NCBI RefSeq assembly: GCF_001591405.1
Contig: NZ_BCUV01000005.1
Location: 25,092 to 89,091 of the forward strand
Source: Janibacter terrae NBRC 107853
Lineage (GTDB): Bacteria; Actinomycetota; Actinomycetes; Actinomycetales; Dermatophilaceae
Length of the DNA stretch: 64,000 nt
Direction of reading: 5' to 3'
Made by a program: the position numbers and the translations under genes. Positions within the stretch are counted from its first letter, which is position 1. Every line of letters starts with the position of its first letter. Shown in pieces: positions 33,360 to 41,825 of the stretch. The notes under the pieces are model-generated. The model was given only the letters and a program-made list of their open reading frames with translations, searched no databases and was not told where the DNA came from.

Positions 33360-34718
33360 GTGACCGACGCGATGACGCCCCCGGCCGAGCCGACGACCGC
33401 CCTGCGCGCCGAACCCGCGGGCGGTGTCGGTCGGATCGTCGGGTGGGCGATGTGGGACTGGGGGGCCCAGCCGTTCAACACGGTGATCACCACCTTCGTC
33501 TTCGCCGTCTACCTGACGAGCGAGAGCTTCGGCTCGACCAACACGACCTCCACCGCGCTGGCCATCTCGACGGCCGTCTCCGGGCTGCTCGTGGCGCTGC
33601 TGGCGCCGGTCCTCGGGCAGAACTCCGACCGCTCCGGGCGCGGCGTGCGCAACCTGCGCCTGTTGACGTGGATCCTCGCGGCCCTGTCGGCATCGCTCTT
33701 CCTCGTGCGGCCCGAGCCGGCCTACCTCGTCCTCGGCCTGGTCCTGCTGGGCGCCGGCTCGATCGTCTCCGAGATCGCGAGCGTCAACTACAACGCGTCC
33801 ATCGAGCAGGTGGCCTCGCCCAGCAACATCGGGCGGGTGTCCGGCTTCGGGTGGGGGATGGGCTACCTCGGCGGCATCCTCGTGCTGCTCCTGCTCTTCT
33901 TCGTCTTCATCGACCCGGAGGTGGGGCTCTTCGGCGTCACGGGCGAGGACGCGCTCGACATCCGGGTCTCGATGATCGTCTGCGGCCTGTGGATCCTGCT
34001 CTTCACCGTGCCGACCTTCCTCGTGCTCAAGGACGCGCCCCGGGACAAGGCACCGCGCGTCGGGATCATCGACTCATACAAGCTCGTCGGTGACTCCCTT
34101 CGCCGGCTGTGGGGGCAGTCCCGTCACACGGTCTACTTCCTGGGCGCCTCGGCCCTCTTCCGCGACGGGCTCGCCGGCGTGTTCGCCTTCGGCGCCGTCC
34201 TCGCGGCGGGGACCTTCGGCATGTCGGCGGGGGAGGTCATCATCTTCGGTGCGGTGGCCAACATCGTGGCCGGCATCGCGACGATGCTCTTCGGGCTTCT
34301 CGACGACGTGCTCGGCCCGAAGCGGGTCATCGTCATCTCGCTCGTCGCCCTGGTCGGGCTCGGCCTGGCGATCTTCCTCCTGCACGACGGCGGCACGATG
34401 GTCTTCTGGACGCTGGGACTCGCGATGACCGCCTTCGTCGGTCCCGCCCAGGCGGCCTCGCGCAGCTTCCTCGCGCGGGTCATCCCCGAGGGGCAGGGTG
34501 GCGAGATCTTCGGCCTGTACGCCACGACCGGACGCGTCGTGTCCTTCGTGTCACCCGCGGCCTTCGGCGTCGCGATCGCCATCGGCGCGGCGGTCACCGG
34601 CGACGACAACACCCAGTACTGGGGCATCCTCGGGATCGGTGTGGTGCTGCTCGCGGGTCTGCTCGTGCTGCTGCCGGTCAAGACCCCGCAGGAGCAGGTG
34701 GGCACGCAGGCCGGCTGA
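33360..34718 (+). CDS. MFS transporter, UMF1/Atg22-like
   Basis: 452 residues, 12 predicted membrane helices. The opening IVGWAMWDWGAQPFNTVITTFVFAVYL matches the W-D-W-x-x-x-x-F/Y signature of the UMF1 family. ASVNYNASIEQVASPSNIGRVSGFGWGMGYLGG near 140-172 is the loop after helix 4. Substrate unknown; fungal relatives export amino acids from vacuoles. The stop abuts the stop of the convergent carboxypeptidase. Confidence 0.9.
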   Translation: MTDAMTPPAEPTTALRAEPAGGVGRIVGWAMWDWGAQPFNTVITTFVFAVYLTSESFGSTNTTSTALAISTAVSGLLVALLAPVLGQNSDRSGRGVRNLRLLTWILAALSASLFLVRPEPAYLVLGLVLLGAGSIVSEIASVNYNASIEQVASPSNIGRVSGFGWGMGYLGGILVLLLLFFVFIDPEVGLFGVTGEDALDIRVSMIVCGLWILLFTVPTFLVLKDAPRDKAPRVGIIDSYKLVGDSLRRLWGQSRHTVYFLGASALFRDGLAGVFAFGAVLAAGTFGMSAGEVIIFGAVANIVAGIATMLFGLLDDVLGPKRVIVISLVALVGLGLAIFLLHDGGTMVFWTLGLAMTAFVGPAQAASRSFLARVIPEGQGGEIFGLYATTGRVVSFVSPAAFGVAIAIGAAVTGDDNTQYWGILGIGVVLLAGLLVLLPVKTPQEQVGTQAG

Positions 34719-36047
34719 TCAGCCCGCGTACTCCCAGTGCCACGGCTCGGGGAGCGTGCCACCGGCAGCGGCCCAGGACGGGTGGAACCAGCCGTGGAGC
34801 GGGGCGTTCTGCTGCATCCACAGGTGGGCCGGGTGACCGAAGCTGTTGACCCCGCCGCACAGGTCGAGCGCCTTGCCGAGCCCGTGGTTGCTGCGGCCCG
34901 GTGTCGCCGCCCACCCACCGCGCTGCTGCTTGGTGACGACCTGCTCGGCGTACGAGCGGTAGCTGTCGGTGACGCACAGCAGGTGGCCGGTGTCGCGCTG
35001 GTAGGCCTTGCTCATCGAGTTGAAGGCGGCCGCGGCGTCCGGGCGCAGCGACTCGCCGGGAGCCCCGAGCAGGGGGCACAGCGCGCTCGGCGGGATCTGC
35101 CCGTTGGGGTAGCTGCCCGTGTTGGTCGAGCAGGGCCGGGCATCTTCGAACTGGCTGACGTCCTGGCCGAGCTCCTCGAGCGCGCTGGTGAGCCGGTCGC
35201 TCGCGCCCTGGGCCTCGTCGTCGGGGATGCCGATGAGCGCGTTGACGACGGGGCCGGACCTGCGCAGCTCCTTCGCGTGCTTGCGCCGCAGGTCGGACAG
35301 GGCGGTCTTTCGCTCCTCGAGGACGGCGTCGGCACGTTCCTTGGCCCGGTCGGCACGGCGCTTGGCCGACGCCGCCTTCTTCAGGGCCCTGCTCTTCTTC
35401 TTCGTCAGGGAGGCCTTGGTGACCGTGTCCTTGCGGACGAGGTCGACGGTGCGGATGCGCTCGTCGGTGAGGTAGCTGAGGTCCCCGGCGGAGCTGCCTG
35501 AGGTCCCGGACTCGTCGGTGAGGGTGCCGACCATCGACATCGTGTCGCTGTAGCCGCCGGCCTGCGTGTAGGTGTCGAAGGCCCAGCTGCGCAGGTCCTT
35601 GCGCCCCTTGGCCAGCCGGTTGCGGTAGGTGTCGAGCTCGCGCTGCGCGGCGTCGGCCTCGTCCTTGGCCGCGTCGTACTCGTCGCGCGCCTTCGCCTTC
35701 TTCTGCAGCAGCGAGTTGGCCTTGGTCGAGTAGGACTTCAGCGACCGCACGGCCGCCGCGATGTCCTTGTCGTCCTTGACGAGGTCGGCGGTCAGCCGGT
35801 CGGCCTCCGCGACCTGCGCGTCGAGGTCAGCCCCCTCGAGCGGTGCGTCCCCGGCCGGCGGGGCTGTGGTGTCGGCGCTCCAGGCCGTGCTCGGGTCCGT
35901 GACGGCGCTGGTCGAGTTCGCCGGAGACGTCGGTGTCGGGTCGGTCGGCTCGGCCCCGGCGGAGGGGGCGAGCACGACGGCCGTGGCCAGCGAGAGCGCG
36001 AGAGCGGTCCGGACGGTGCCGTCCGGTCGGCGAGGGCCACGAAGCAT
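34719..36047 (-). CDS. Secreted VanY/M15-type D-alanyl-D-alanine carboxypeptidase with coiled coil
   Basis: 442 residues. Signal peptide (TALALSLATAVVLAPSAGA, about 14-32), Thr/Pro-rich linker, a long Lys/Ala/Asp-rich coiled coil (about 75-290), then an M15B catalytic domain. Zinc motif SNHGLGKALDL near 385-395 and EPWHWEYAG at the very end supply His-Asp-Glu-His. Cleaves peptidoglycan stem peptides; the coiled coil resembles regulatory stalks of cell-wall hydrolases. SD AGGAG, TACGAT upstream as -10. Confidence 0.9.
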   Translation of the reverse strand: MLRGPRRPDGTVRTALALSLATAVVLAPSAGAEPTDPTPTSPANSTSAVTDPSTAWSADTTAPPAGDAPLEGADLDAQVAEADRLTADLVKDDKDIAAAVRSLKSYSTKANSLLQKKAKARDEYDAAKDEADAAQRELDTYRNRLAKGRKDLRSWAFDTYTQAGGYSDTMSMVGTLTDESGTSGSSAGDLSYLTDERIRTVDLVRKDTVTKASLTKKKSRALKKAASAKRRADRAKERADAVLEERKTALSDLRRKHAKELRRSGPVVNALIGIPDDEAQGASDRLTSALEELGQDVSQFEDARPCSTNTGSYPNGQIPPSALCPLLGAPGESLRPDAAAAFNSMSKAYQRDTGHLLCVTDSYRSYAEQVVTKQQRGGWAATPGRSNHGLGKALDLCGGVNSFGHPAHLWMQQNAPLHGWFHPSWAAAGGTLPEPWHWEYAG

Positions 36048-36082
36048 GAAGGGGAACTCCTGGGAAGAGGCAGACCGGCGTC

Positions 36083-36088
36083 ATCGTA
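36083..36088 (-). promoter_or_regulatory. Possible -10 box of the carboxypeptidase gene
   Basis: TACGAT on the minus strand, predicting a leader of about 29 nt to ATG 36047. Confidence 0.4.
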
Positions 36089-36149
36089 GTCGCGATCGTC
36101 CCGGGGTTACATGGCCCGTGTGGACGACGCCCGGCGAAGGGCGAGCGCC

Positions 36150-36980
36150 TCAGGACCTCTTGGCGCTCGCCTTCTTCGCCGCGGTCTTCGTCGTCGCGGT
36201 CTTCGTCGTGGTCGACCCCACCGCCTTGGCAGCGGGGGTGCGCTGCTTGGTGCGCAGCCGCACCTGGCGGCGGGAGCCCTCCGCGCGGGTCTCGAGATAG
36301 GGCTGCTCGTCGACGAGGCTCGAGAGCTTCTGGTGGCCGAAGGTGCGCGGGTCGAAGTCGGCGTGCGCCCGGCTCAGGTGCTGGCCGACGAGCCCGAGGG
36401 CGCTCCACCCGTCGTCACCGGACGTCGCGTTGATCGCCCTGGTGAGGGCCGACTGGAGGTTGATCGTCGGCTCGGCGACGTCCTCGGCAGGCGCGGCGGA
36501 ACCCCCTTCGTCCGGCTCGTCCTCACGCGACTGCTCCTGGAGCAGCTCGAGGAAGATGAACTGGTCGACCGCACGACGCAGGGACTCGGGGGTCTTGCGC
36601 GCGCCGAGCCCGTACACGCGCTTGCCGGACTCGCGCAGGCGGGTGGCGAGACGGGTGAAGTCGGAGTCGGAGGAGACGAGCGCGAAGGCCTCGACGTTGC
36701 CCTGCCACAGCAGGTCCATCGCGTCGATGATCAGCGCCGAGTCGGTGGAGTTCTTGCCGACTGTGTACGCGAACTGCTGCACCGGCTGGATGGCGTTGCG
36801 CTGCAGCTCCGACTTCCAGCCACCGAGCTGGGTGGTCGTCCAGTCGCCGTAGGCGCGCTTGATCGTCGGGGTGCCGTACTTCGCCAGCTCCTCGAGCACG
36901 GCCGCGGTGTGCTTGGCGGACACGTTGTCGCAGTCGATGAGGACCGCGATGCGGGCAGAGCTGCTGTGGTCGTCGTCCAT
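36150..36980 (-). CDS. NYN-domain (PIN-like) protein with OST-HTH/LOTUS domain
   Basis: 276 residues. NYN nuclease fold: IAVLIDCDNVS (Asp16, Asp18), KNSTDSALIIDAMDLL (Asp80), ALVSSDSDFTRLA (Asp105, Asp107) form the acidic metal site. A LOTUS-like winged helix follows (INLQSALTRAINATSGDDGWSAL ... RTFGHQKLSSLVDEQ, about 172-240). The tail is Lys/Thr/Ala-rich and probably binds nucleic acid. Likely RNA-binding or ribonuclease; target unknown. Leaderless start. Confidence 0.9.
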   Translation of the reverse strand: MDDDHSSSARIAVLIDCDNVSAKHTAAVLEELAKYGTPTIKRAYGDWTTTQLGGWKSELQRNAIQPVQQFAYTVGKNSTDSALIIDAMDLLWQGNVEAFALVSSDSDFTRLATRLRESGKRVYGLGARKTPESLRRAVDQFIFLELLQEQSREDEPDEGGSAAPAEDVAEPTINLQSALTRAINATSGDDGWSALGLVGQHLSRAHADFDPRTFGHQKLSSLVDEQPYLETRAEGSRRQVRLRTKQRTPAAKAVGSTTTKTATTKTAAKKASAKRS

Positions 36981-36986
36981 GCCCGC

Positions 36987-36992
36987 AACCTA
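36987..36992 (-). promoter_or_regulatory. -10 box for leaderless NYN gene
   Basis: TAGGTT on the minus strand, 6 nt before ATG 36980. Confidence 0.55.
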
Positions 36993-36999
36993 CCTGCGC

Positions 37000-37743
37000 T
37001 CAGACGCGCGGCGTGGCCAGCCACTCGTCGTACGTGCGCGCGCCGATGCGGCTGTCGCGCTCGGCGAGGAGCAGCTCGCTGCGCATCCCGCGGCCCAGCG
37101 CACCCGGCATGGGCCACTCCACGACCCGCGTGCCCTCACCCCGGACCTCGAGGTAGCGCCGAGCCATCTCGGCCACCCGGATCTCCTGCGGACCGGCGAT
37201 CGAGGGGCCATGCCCCAGCGGCGGTCCGGCGGCCACCTCGAGGAGCAGCTCGGCGACGTCAGTGGTCGACACCGGTTGCGAGCGGATCCGGGGGACGAGG
37301 GCCACCGGGCCGAGCGTCGTCCGCTCGAGCGTCTGCCGGCCGAAGTCGTGGAACTGCGCGGCCCGGACGAAGGTCCCCGTCGGCTGCTTGGCGACGAGGT
37401 CCTCCTGCAGCGCCTTGCCCGCGTGGTAGCCAGCGTCGATCGCGGCCGCGCCCAGGATCGACAGGGCGACGTGGTGGCCGACCCCGGCTCGGGCACCCGC
37501 GACGAGCAGGGAGCCGGTCACCCGCCGGAAGAAGTCGCGCGAGGCCCGCGCGGACATCGTCTGGATCGAGGTCACGTCGATCACCGCGTCGACGCCCTCC
37601 AGGTGCTCGGCCAGGCCGTCGGCGGAGGTGACGTCGACCCCCTTCGACCGGGCGAGGACGACCACCTCGTGACCCTGCCGGCCGGCCACCTCGCTCACGA
37701 CACGACCCACGACGCCGGTCCCGCCGGCAACAGCGACCTTCAT
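37000..37743 (-). CDS. NAD(P)H-binding atypical SDR (NmrA/YwnB-like)
   Basis: 247 residues. MKVAVAGGTGVVGRVVSEVAG at the N-terminus is the GxxGxxG nucleotide loop; HVALSILGAAAIDAGYHAGKALQEDLV holds a Tyr-x-x-x-Lys pair near 118-122; TFVRAAQFHDF and IAGPQEIRVAEMARRYL are typical of this group. Reaction unknown. ATG chosen at the start of the nucleotide fold. 61 bp from the divergent secreted-protein gene, 20 bp upstream of the NYN gene, which has its own promoter. Confidence 0.87.
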   Translation of the reverse strand: MKVAVAGGTGVVGRVVSEVAGRQGHEVVVLARSKGVDVTSADGLAEHLEGVDAVIDVTSIQTMSARASRDFFRRVTGSLLVAGARAGVGHHVALSILGAAAIDAGYHAGKALQEDLVAKQPTGTFVRAAQFHDFGRQTLERTTLGPVALVPRIRSQPVSTTDVAELLLEVAAGPPLGHGPSIAGPQEIRVAEMARRYLEVRGEGTRVVEWPMPGALGRGMRSELLLAERDSRIGARTYDEWLATPRV

Positions 37744-37804
37744 GACCCACAGCATGGCCGATGGACAACTGGTGCTGCTGCGCTTTTGGCGCCATGATCC
37801 AGCC

Positions 37805-38386
37805 ATGCCCATCTCGCGCCGCACCGCCGTCATCGCCCTCGCCTCCACCGCCGCCCTCGTCGGGGCCGCCGGAGCCGTCTCCGCCGCCACGAGCAGCACC
37901 CCGCCCCAGCTGGCCACCGTCACCCACGTCGGCATCTACGAGGGCGCCTTCACCGGCTTCCCGGGCAACACCCACCGGGTCTCCATGCTCATGAAGCGTG
38001 GGAACACCTCGACCTTCGGCAAGAACCAGCAGAACTACGTCCTCGTCGAGTCCTACCGCTGCGCTCCCGGCGCGACCGTCCCGCTCGCCGGGGCCGCCGG
38101 CGCGGACTGCCCGCTGGCCACGAAGACGTCCATGCGCAACACCGGCTCGGGTGCCTACGTCTCGTCCACGGGGCGCTCGGCCACGATGACCGGCAACCTC
38201 ACCTCCCGCTCGGGCAAGTACCGCAAGATCGAGTCCACGCTGCGCTTCTACCAGCAGAACCCGAGCGGTGAGCACTCCTTCGGGTACGACATGACCGTGC
38301 GCAACAACGCGGGCCGGACGACGGGCCTGCTCGGCGGGAAGAAGCCGGTGAACTCCTCGGTGCTCCTCGTCTCCTTCGGCGAGTAG
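37805..38386 (+). CDS. Secreted protein of unknown function
   Basis: 193 residues. Signal peptide ISRRTAVIALASTAALVGAAGAVSAA; the RR pair followed by hydrophobic core may be a Tat signal. The mature part is beta-rich, with two cysteines (ESYRCAPG, GADCPLA) that could pair, and repeated Ser/Thr/Gly strands. No family recognised. The ATG at 37805 places the signal at the N-terminus; CATGAT 6 nt upstream is a weak leaderless box. An in-frame extension to 37742 would bury the signal and is rejected. Confidence 0.75.
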   Translation: MPISRRTAVIALASTAALVGAAGAVSAATSSTPPQLATVTHVGIYEGAFTGFPGNTHRVSMLMKRGNTSTFGKNQQNYVLVESYRCAPGATVPLAGAAGADCPLATKTSMRNTGSGAYVSSTGRSATMTGNLTSRSGKYRKIESTLRFYQQNPSGEHSFGYDMTVRNNAGRTTGLLGGKKPVNSSVLLVSFGE

Positions 38387-38390
38387 CGGG

Positions 38391-38486
38391 TCAGCCCTTC
38401 CCTCGTCGTCGCTGGCGGGGGAGGGGCCGCACCACGAGCACCGGGCACGGCGCCGAGGCCGCGGCCACCACGGATCCCGACCGGGC
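38391..38486 (-). pseudogene. Relic of a universal stress protein C-terminus
   Basis: On the minus strand an open stretch of about 31 codons reads RSGSVVAAASAPCPVLVVRP, then LPRQ and a basic tail. The Gly-Ser-Val followed by APCPVLVVRP is the end of UspA-type proteins. A stop codon (38489-38487) lies just upstream in frame, and no ATP-binding domain precedes it. Best read as what is left after deletion of a uspA gene. Confidence 0.5.
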
Positions 38487-38529
38487 TCAACCGCAGGCGC
38501 GAACAGGTGCCGGGACCGCCCTTCGCCGC

Positions 38530-38979
38530 TCAGTCGTCCCGGTCCGGGCGTGAGCGCCGCCGCTTGATCTCGCTGCGCCGGGTCTTGGCGTCGAGCCGAC
38601 GACGCTGGGCGCCCCGGGTGCGCTTCGTGGCGCGGCGCGAAGGGGGAGGGGGCGCCAGTGCCTGGCGCAGGAGCGCGGCGACCCGCTCCCGTGCGGCCGC
38701 CCGGTTGCGGTGCTGCGACCGGTGCTCCGTGGCGTCGACGGTGAGGACGGTCCCGACGAGCCGTGGGGCGAGCCGGTCGAGGGCCCGCTGCCGTTGGTGC
38801 TCGGTGAGGGCGGTCGTCGTCGCGAGGTCGAGCGAGAGCTGCACGCGCGAGTCCGTGGTGTTGACGCCCTGGCCGCCGGGTCCGCTCGCGCGGCTGAACT
38901 GCTCCGTGAGCTCGGATGCGGCCACGACGAGGCCCCCGGGGAGGCCCGGGCCGGGCGGGACGCGCAGCTCGCTCACCAC
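38530..38979 (-). CDS. arfB: ArfB-like class I release factor homologue (peptidyl-tRNA hydrolase)
   Basis: 149 residues. Catalytic SGPGGQGVN loop (GGQ 35-37) as in release factors but no codon-recognition domain; the C-terminal half is very basic (RRATKRTRGAQRRRLDAKTRR), the tail that enters the mRNA channel of stalled ribosomes. Rescues non-stop complexes. GTG-GTG start, either codon possible. Ends 14 bp from the secreted-protein side relic. Confidence 0.93.
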   Translation of the reverse strand: MVSELRVPPGPGLPGGLVVAASELTEQFSRASGPGGQGVNTTDSRVQLSLDLATTTALTEHQRQRALDRLAPRLVGTVLTVDATEHRSQHRNRAAARERVAALLRQALAPPPPSRRATKRTRGAQRRRLDAKTRRSEIKRRRSRPDRDD

Positions 38980-38988
38980 CTCAGGATG

Positions 38989-39915
38989 TCAGGGCCGAGG
39001 CGAGCGGCCGCCGGTGAGGATCCACGACATGGACTGGTTGTAGGGGGTCTCGACGCCGTGCCGCGCCCCGAGGGCGAGGACGTGGTCGGCGAACAGGGCG
39101 ACCTCGGTCGGTCGCCCGGCGAGCACGTCCTGGAGCATCGAGGTGTGGCCCTCGCCCGGCAGGCTCGCGAGCACCTCGTCCCAGCGCTCGCGGTCGTGCT
39201 CGTCGAGGGTGATCCCCTCGGCGGCGGCGACGGCGACGACCTCGTCCACGAGGGCGAGCATGAGCGAGCGCGCGGGCCCGTCGTGCGTGAAGTCGGCGTA
39301 GGGCGCCCGCAGCACCGCGGACGACTGGTTGATCGCCGTGTTGACCATGAACTTCCACCACATCTCGTGGGCCATGTCCGCCGGAGCCTCCCACGCCAGG
39401 CCCGCGGTGGTCAGGGCGCCCTGGACGGCCTCGAGCCGGTCCGCGGTCCCGAGCTCGTCGGTGGTGCCGAGGGAGAGACGACCGGGGGAGAGGTAGGTGA
39501 TCTCGGCGCCCTCACGACCAGCGGCCATGCCGAGCGCGATGCATGCGAGGACCTGCTCGGGAGCGAATCGCTCGGCGAGCGCGTGCTCGCTCTCCAGCCC
39601 GTTGAGGACGGAGACGAGGGTCGTGCGCGGGCCGACGAAGGGAGCGACGTCCTCGAGCGCGTCCCGCAGCTGGTGGTGCTTGACGGCGACGAGGACGAGG
39701 TCCACCGCGTGCGGGTCGTCGTCGAGCGGGGTGACGACCGCCGCGGTCAGCGGCCGACCGTTGACCCGGACGCCCTGGTCGCGCAGACGCGCTGCGCGCT
39801 CACCGGACGCGACGAGCGAGGTGCGCAGGCCCCCTTCGACGAAGTGCGCCGCGTACATGCCCCCGAGGGCACCGGCTCCGACGACGGCCACGGACTCGAT
39901 CTGGTGGGTGGTCAC
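38989..39915 (-). CDS. Ketopantoate reductase family protein (PanE/ApbA)
   Basis: 308 residues. N-terminal NADPH loop VVGAGALGGMYAAHF (about 10-24), central VLVAVKHHQLRDAL (near 75) and VSVLNGLESE, C-terminal MWWKFMVNTAINQSSAVL (near 185-202) with the catalytic Lys. Could reduce 2-dehydropantoate for CoA synthesis, but many paralogues with other substrates exist, so panE is not assigned. Leaderless GTG start. Located 9 bp from arfB on the same strand. Confidence 0.88.
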   Translation of the reverse strand: MTTHQIESVAVVGAGALGGMYAAHFVEGGLRTSLVASGERAARLRDQGVRVNGRPLTAAVVTPLDDDPHAVDLVLVAVKHHQLRDALEDVAPFVGPRTTLVSVLNGLESEHALAERFAPEQVLACIALGMAAGREGAEITYLSPGRLSLGTTDELGTADRLEAVQGALTTAGLAWEAPADMAHEMWWKFMVNTAINQSSAVLRAPYADFTHDGPARSLMLALVDEVVAVAAAEGITLDEHDRERWDEVLASLPGEGHTSMLQDVLAGRPTEVALFADHVLALGARHGVETPYNQSMSWILTGGRSPRP

Positions 39916-40123
39916 GCGGCCACGGTAGGCCCCGTCCGCCCGGCGAGGACCGCCGGGGCCAGCGCGGCGAGGGTCGCCGGCGCGAAGACCGCGCCACCCA
40001 TGGGCTCCGCAGGGGCAGGCCGACGAGCACCCCGCCCCGGCGGTCGCCCACGCGGCTCCAGGCGAGGCTCGCGAGGGTGATGACCAGGGGCGGCAGGAGC
40101 AGGCGAAGGGCGAGGGTTTCCAC
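39912..40123 (-). pseudogene. Relic of a small membrane-protein gene
   Basis: The GTG at 40123 opens METLALRLLLPPLVITLASL then AWSRVGDRRGGVLVGLPL, the N-terminus of a polytopic membrane protein (helix, basic loop, GLPL turn). After GLPL the frame turns into Arg/Pro-rich nonsense. A second frame gives hydrophobic VFAPATLAALAPAVLAG and ends at 39912. The pattern suggests deletion plus frameshift. Family not identified; calling it a pseudogene is inference. Confidence 0.4.
39922..39927 (-). promoter_or_regulatory. -10 box for leaderless ketopantoate-reductase-like gene
   Basis: TACCGT on the minus strand, 6 nt before GTG 39915. Confidence 0.5.
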
Positions 40124-40143
40124 GACCTCGACACTTCACGAGG

Positions 40144-40397
40144 ATCCACCGTGGGTGTCGCGCCGAGATCGAGGCGAGGGCACTCGGGCGGCCCCTGACG
40201 ATGGTCAGCGAGATGCGCCTGGCGGACTCGGCGGTCCGACGGGAGTCGACGACGAGGTGCGGGTCGCCTGCTGCGACGCGGCGGAGCTCGAGGAGATCGT
40301 CGACCGGTTGCGCCAGGAGCACGGGGTCGTGGCGATCCGCTCGCGGCTGGTGCTGCACGACCTCGCCGTCGAGCCGGGTGGACTCACCGGCGCCTGA
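40144..40397 (+). pseudogene. Relic of an Lrp/AsnC regulator
   Basis: Two frames carry Lrp-like pieces in the right order. The first, from 40144, reads GCRAEIEARALGRPLTMVSE and then MRLAD, resembling the start of the RAM domain (GYRAxxDPxALGRPL). The second, ending at 40397, reads VRVACCDAAELEEIVDRL then RQEHGVVAIRSRLVL, resembling the RAM C-terminus. The HTH is missing and the middle of the domain is deleted. Confidence 0.6.
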
Positions 40398-40427
40398 CGC
40401 AGCGTCCGGAGTGAGGACCGCGCGTCC

Positions 40428-40433
40428 TACGGT
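40428..40433 (+). promoter_or_regulatory. -10 box for leaderless FUSC gene
   Basis: TACGGT, 6 nt before ATG 40440. Confidence 0.55.
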
Positions 40434-40439
40434 GTCCCC

Positions 40440-41480
40440 ATGCGTCTGACCGCCGTCCGCGCCCCGAAGCGCGACCCCCTGCTGCAGATGGTCAAGACCG
40501 CGCTCGCCACGATCCTCGCGTGGGTCGTGTCGGCCCTGCTGATCCCGGACGGGCCGCCGCCGGTCTTCGCCGCGATCGCCGCGATGCTCGTGGTGCAGCC
40601 GAGCCTCAACCAGTCCCTGGCCAAGGGGGTCGAGCGCAGCCTCGGCGTGCTGGCCGGGGTCCTGCTCGCCACCGGCCTCGGCATCGCCTTCGGCGACGCA
40701 TCGTGGGTGGTCCTGGTCGCCGTGACGGCCGCGCTGGTGATGTCCTGGGCGCTGCGCCTCACGACGGGGTCGGCCAACCAGATCGCCATCAGCGCCCTGC
40801 TCGTCCTCGCGCTGGGCTCGTCCACGCCCGACTACGCCCTGATCCGGGTGGTCGAGACGGGCATCGGCGCGGTCGTCGGCATCGTCGTCCACCTCCTCCT
40901 CGTCCCGCCGGTCACGCTCGCGCCCGCCCGGACGGCCCTCGAGGAGCTGGGGGAGGAGACCGCCCAGGCCATCGAACGACTGGCGGACGCGCTGGTCTCG
41001 CGCAAGACCCGGCCCGGCCGGCTGCTCCTGCTCGCGGACGCCCGGCGGCTCCACCCCCTTCGCGACGGCGCCCTGACGGCCCTGGACGACGCCGAGGACT
41101 CCTTGCGTCTCAACCCTCGTGCGAGCCGGTACGAGGACGAGCTGGCGGCGATGCGCGAGAGCCTGGTGCTCCTGACGAGGGTCGGGACCCAGGTCCGGGG
41201 GATGACCCGGGCCTTCATCGACCACTACGACGACGAGGTGCGGGAGGAACCGATCGTCGCGGGCATCGCCGAGGAGCTGCTCCGTGCCGCTCATGACACC
41301 CGCCTGCGGCTGCGCCTGGCACTGCCCGTGCCGGGCGCCGAGCACCTCGAGGACACGGCCCCGGCGCTCACGGAGCCGCTCGACGTCAGCGCGCCCCACG
41401 GGATGAGGTGGATCCTCATCGGCTCGCTCATGGAGGACCTGCGCCGCATCCGCCACGAGCTCGGGGCCCAGGCGTCCTGA
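40440..41480 (+). CDS. FUSC-family (aromatic acid exporter-like) membrane protein
   Basis: 346 residues. Six hydrophobic segments in the first 160 residues; PDGPPPVFAAIAAMLVVQPSLNQSLAKGVERSLGVLAG near 36-73 matches the FUSC/ArAE core (P-x-(F/W)A...VQP...G/R-R-xGTxxG). The C-terminal 180 residues are a soluble helical domain (LEELGEETAQAIERLADAL and following). Probably exports small acids; substrate unknown. Converges on the thioredoxin-like gene with 7 bp between stops. Confidence 0.88.
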   Translation: MRLTAVRAPKRDPLLQMVKTALATILAWVVSALLIPDGPPPVFAAIAAMLVVQPSLNQSLAKGVERSLGVLAGVLLATGLGIAFGDASWVVLVAVTAALVMSWALRLTTGSANQIAISALLVLALGSSTPDYALIRVVETGIGAVVGIVVHLLLVPPVTLAPARTALEELGEETAQAIERLADALVSRKTRPGRLLLLADARRLHPLRDGALTALDDAEDSLRLNPRASRYEDELAAMRESLVLLTRVGTQVRGMTRAFIDHYDDEVREEPIVAGIAEELLRAAHDTRLRLRLALPVPGAEHLEDTAPALTEPLDVSAPHGMRWILIGSLMEDLRRIRHELGAQAS

Positions 41481-41487
41481 GGGCGGG

Positions 41488-41787
41488 TCAGGCGTCGTCT
41501 ACCGCGCGGCGCAGCTGCTCGAGCGTCGGCGCACCGGCGAGACCGTCCGGCGTGGCGAAGAGTCGGCAGGTGAGCCCGACGGGATCTTCCGCGCCGGCGA
41601 AGGGGTCCTGACCGTCGATGAGGATGCTGGGGGACCCGTGGAAGCCGAGGCGTTCCGCCTCCTCCTGGGTCTCGACCCGGGCGTACGACAGCGTGACGTC
41701 GGGCCGCTCGGTGGCGATGAGCCGCAGGCGCTCGTCCACCAGTCGCCAGCTGGGGCAGTCGTCGAAGTAGAGCAGTCGCACGTCCAT
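41488..41787 (-). CDS. Small thioredoxin-fold protein
   Basis: 99 residues. VRLLYFDDCPSW at the N-terminus places a single Cys where thioredoxins have CxxC (here C-P-S-W). GFHGSPSILIDGQDPF is the cis-Pro region near 48-63. Similar short proteins are common beside mercury or arsenic genes and elsewhere; with one Cys a monothiol role is likely. Leaderless ATG. Divergent from the pterin-dehydratase pseudogene. Confidence 0.85.
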   Translation of the reverse strand: MDVRLLYFDDCPSWRLVDERLRLIATERPDVTLSYARVETQEEAERLGFHGSPSILIDGQDPFAGAEDPVGLTCRLFATPDGLAGAPTLEQLRRAVDDA

Positions 41788-41794
41788 CGCCTAC

Positions 41795-41800
41795 AGGCTA
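41795..41800 (-). promoter_or_regulatory. -10 box for leaderless thioredoxin-like gene
   Basis: TAGCCT on the minus strand, 7 nt before ATG 41787. Confidence 0.55.
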
Positions 41801-41811
41801 GTGGGCAGGAC

Positions 41812-41817
41812 TAGCCT
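41812..41817 (+). promoter_or_regulatory. -10 box of the pterin dehydratase/VOC pseudogene
   Basis: TAGCCT, 8 nt before ATG 41826; the promoter is intact although the gene is broken. Confidence 0.45.
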
Positions 41818-41825
41818 CGCTGGGC

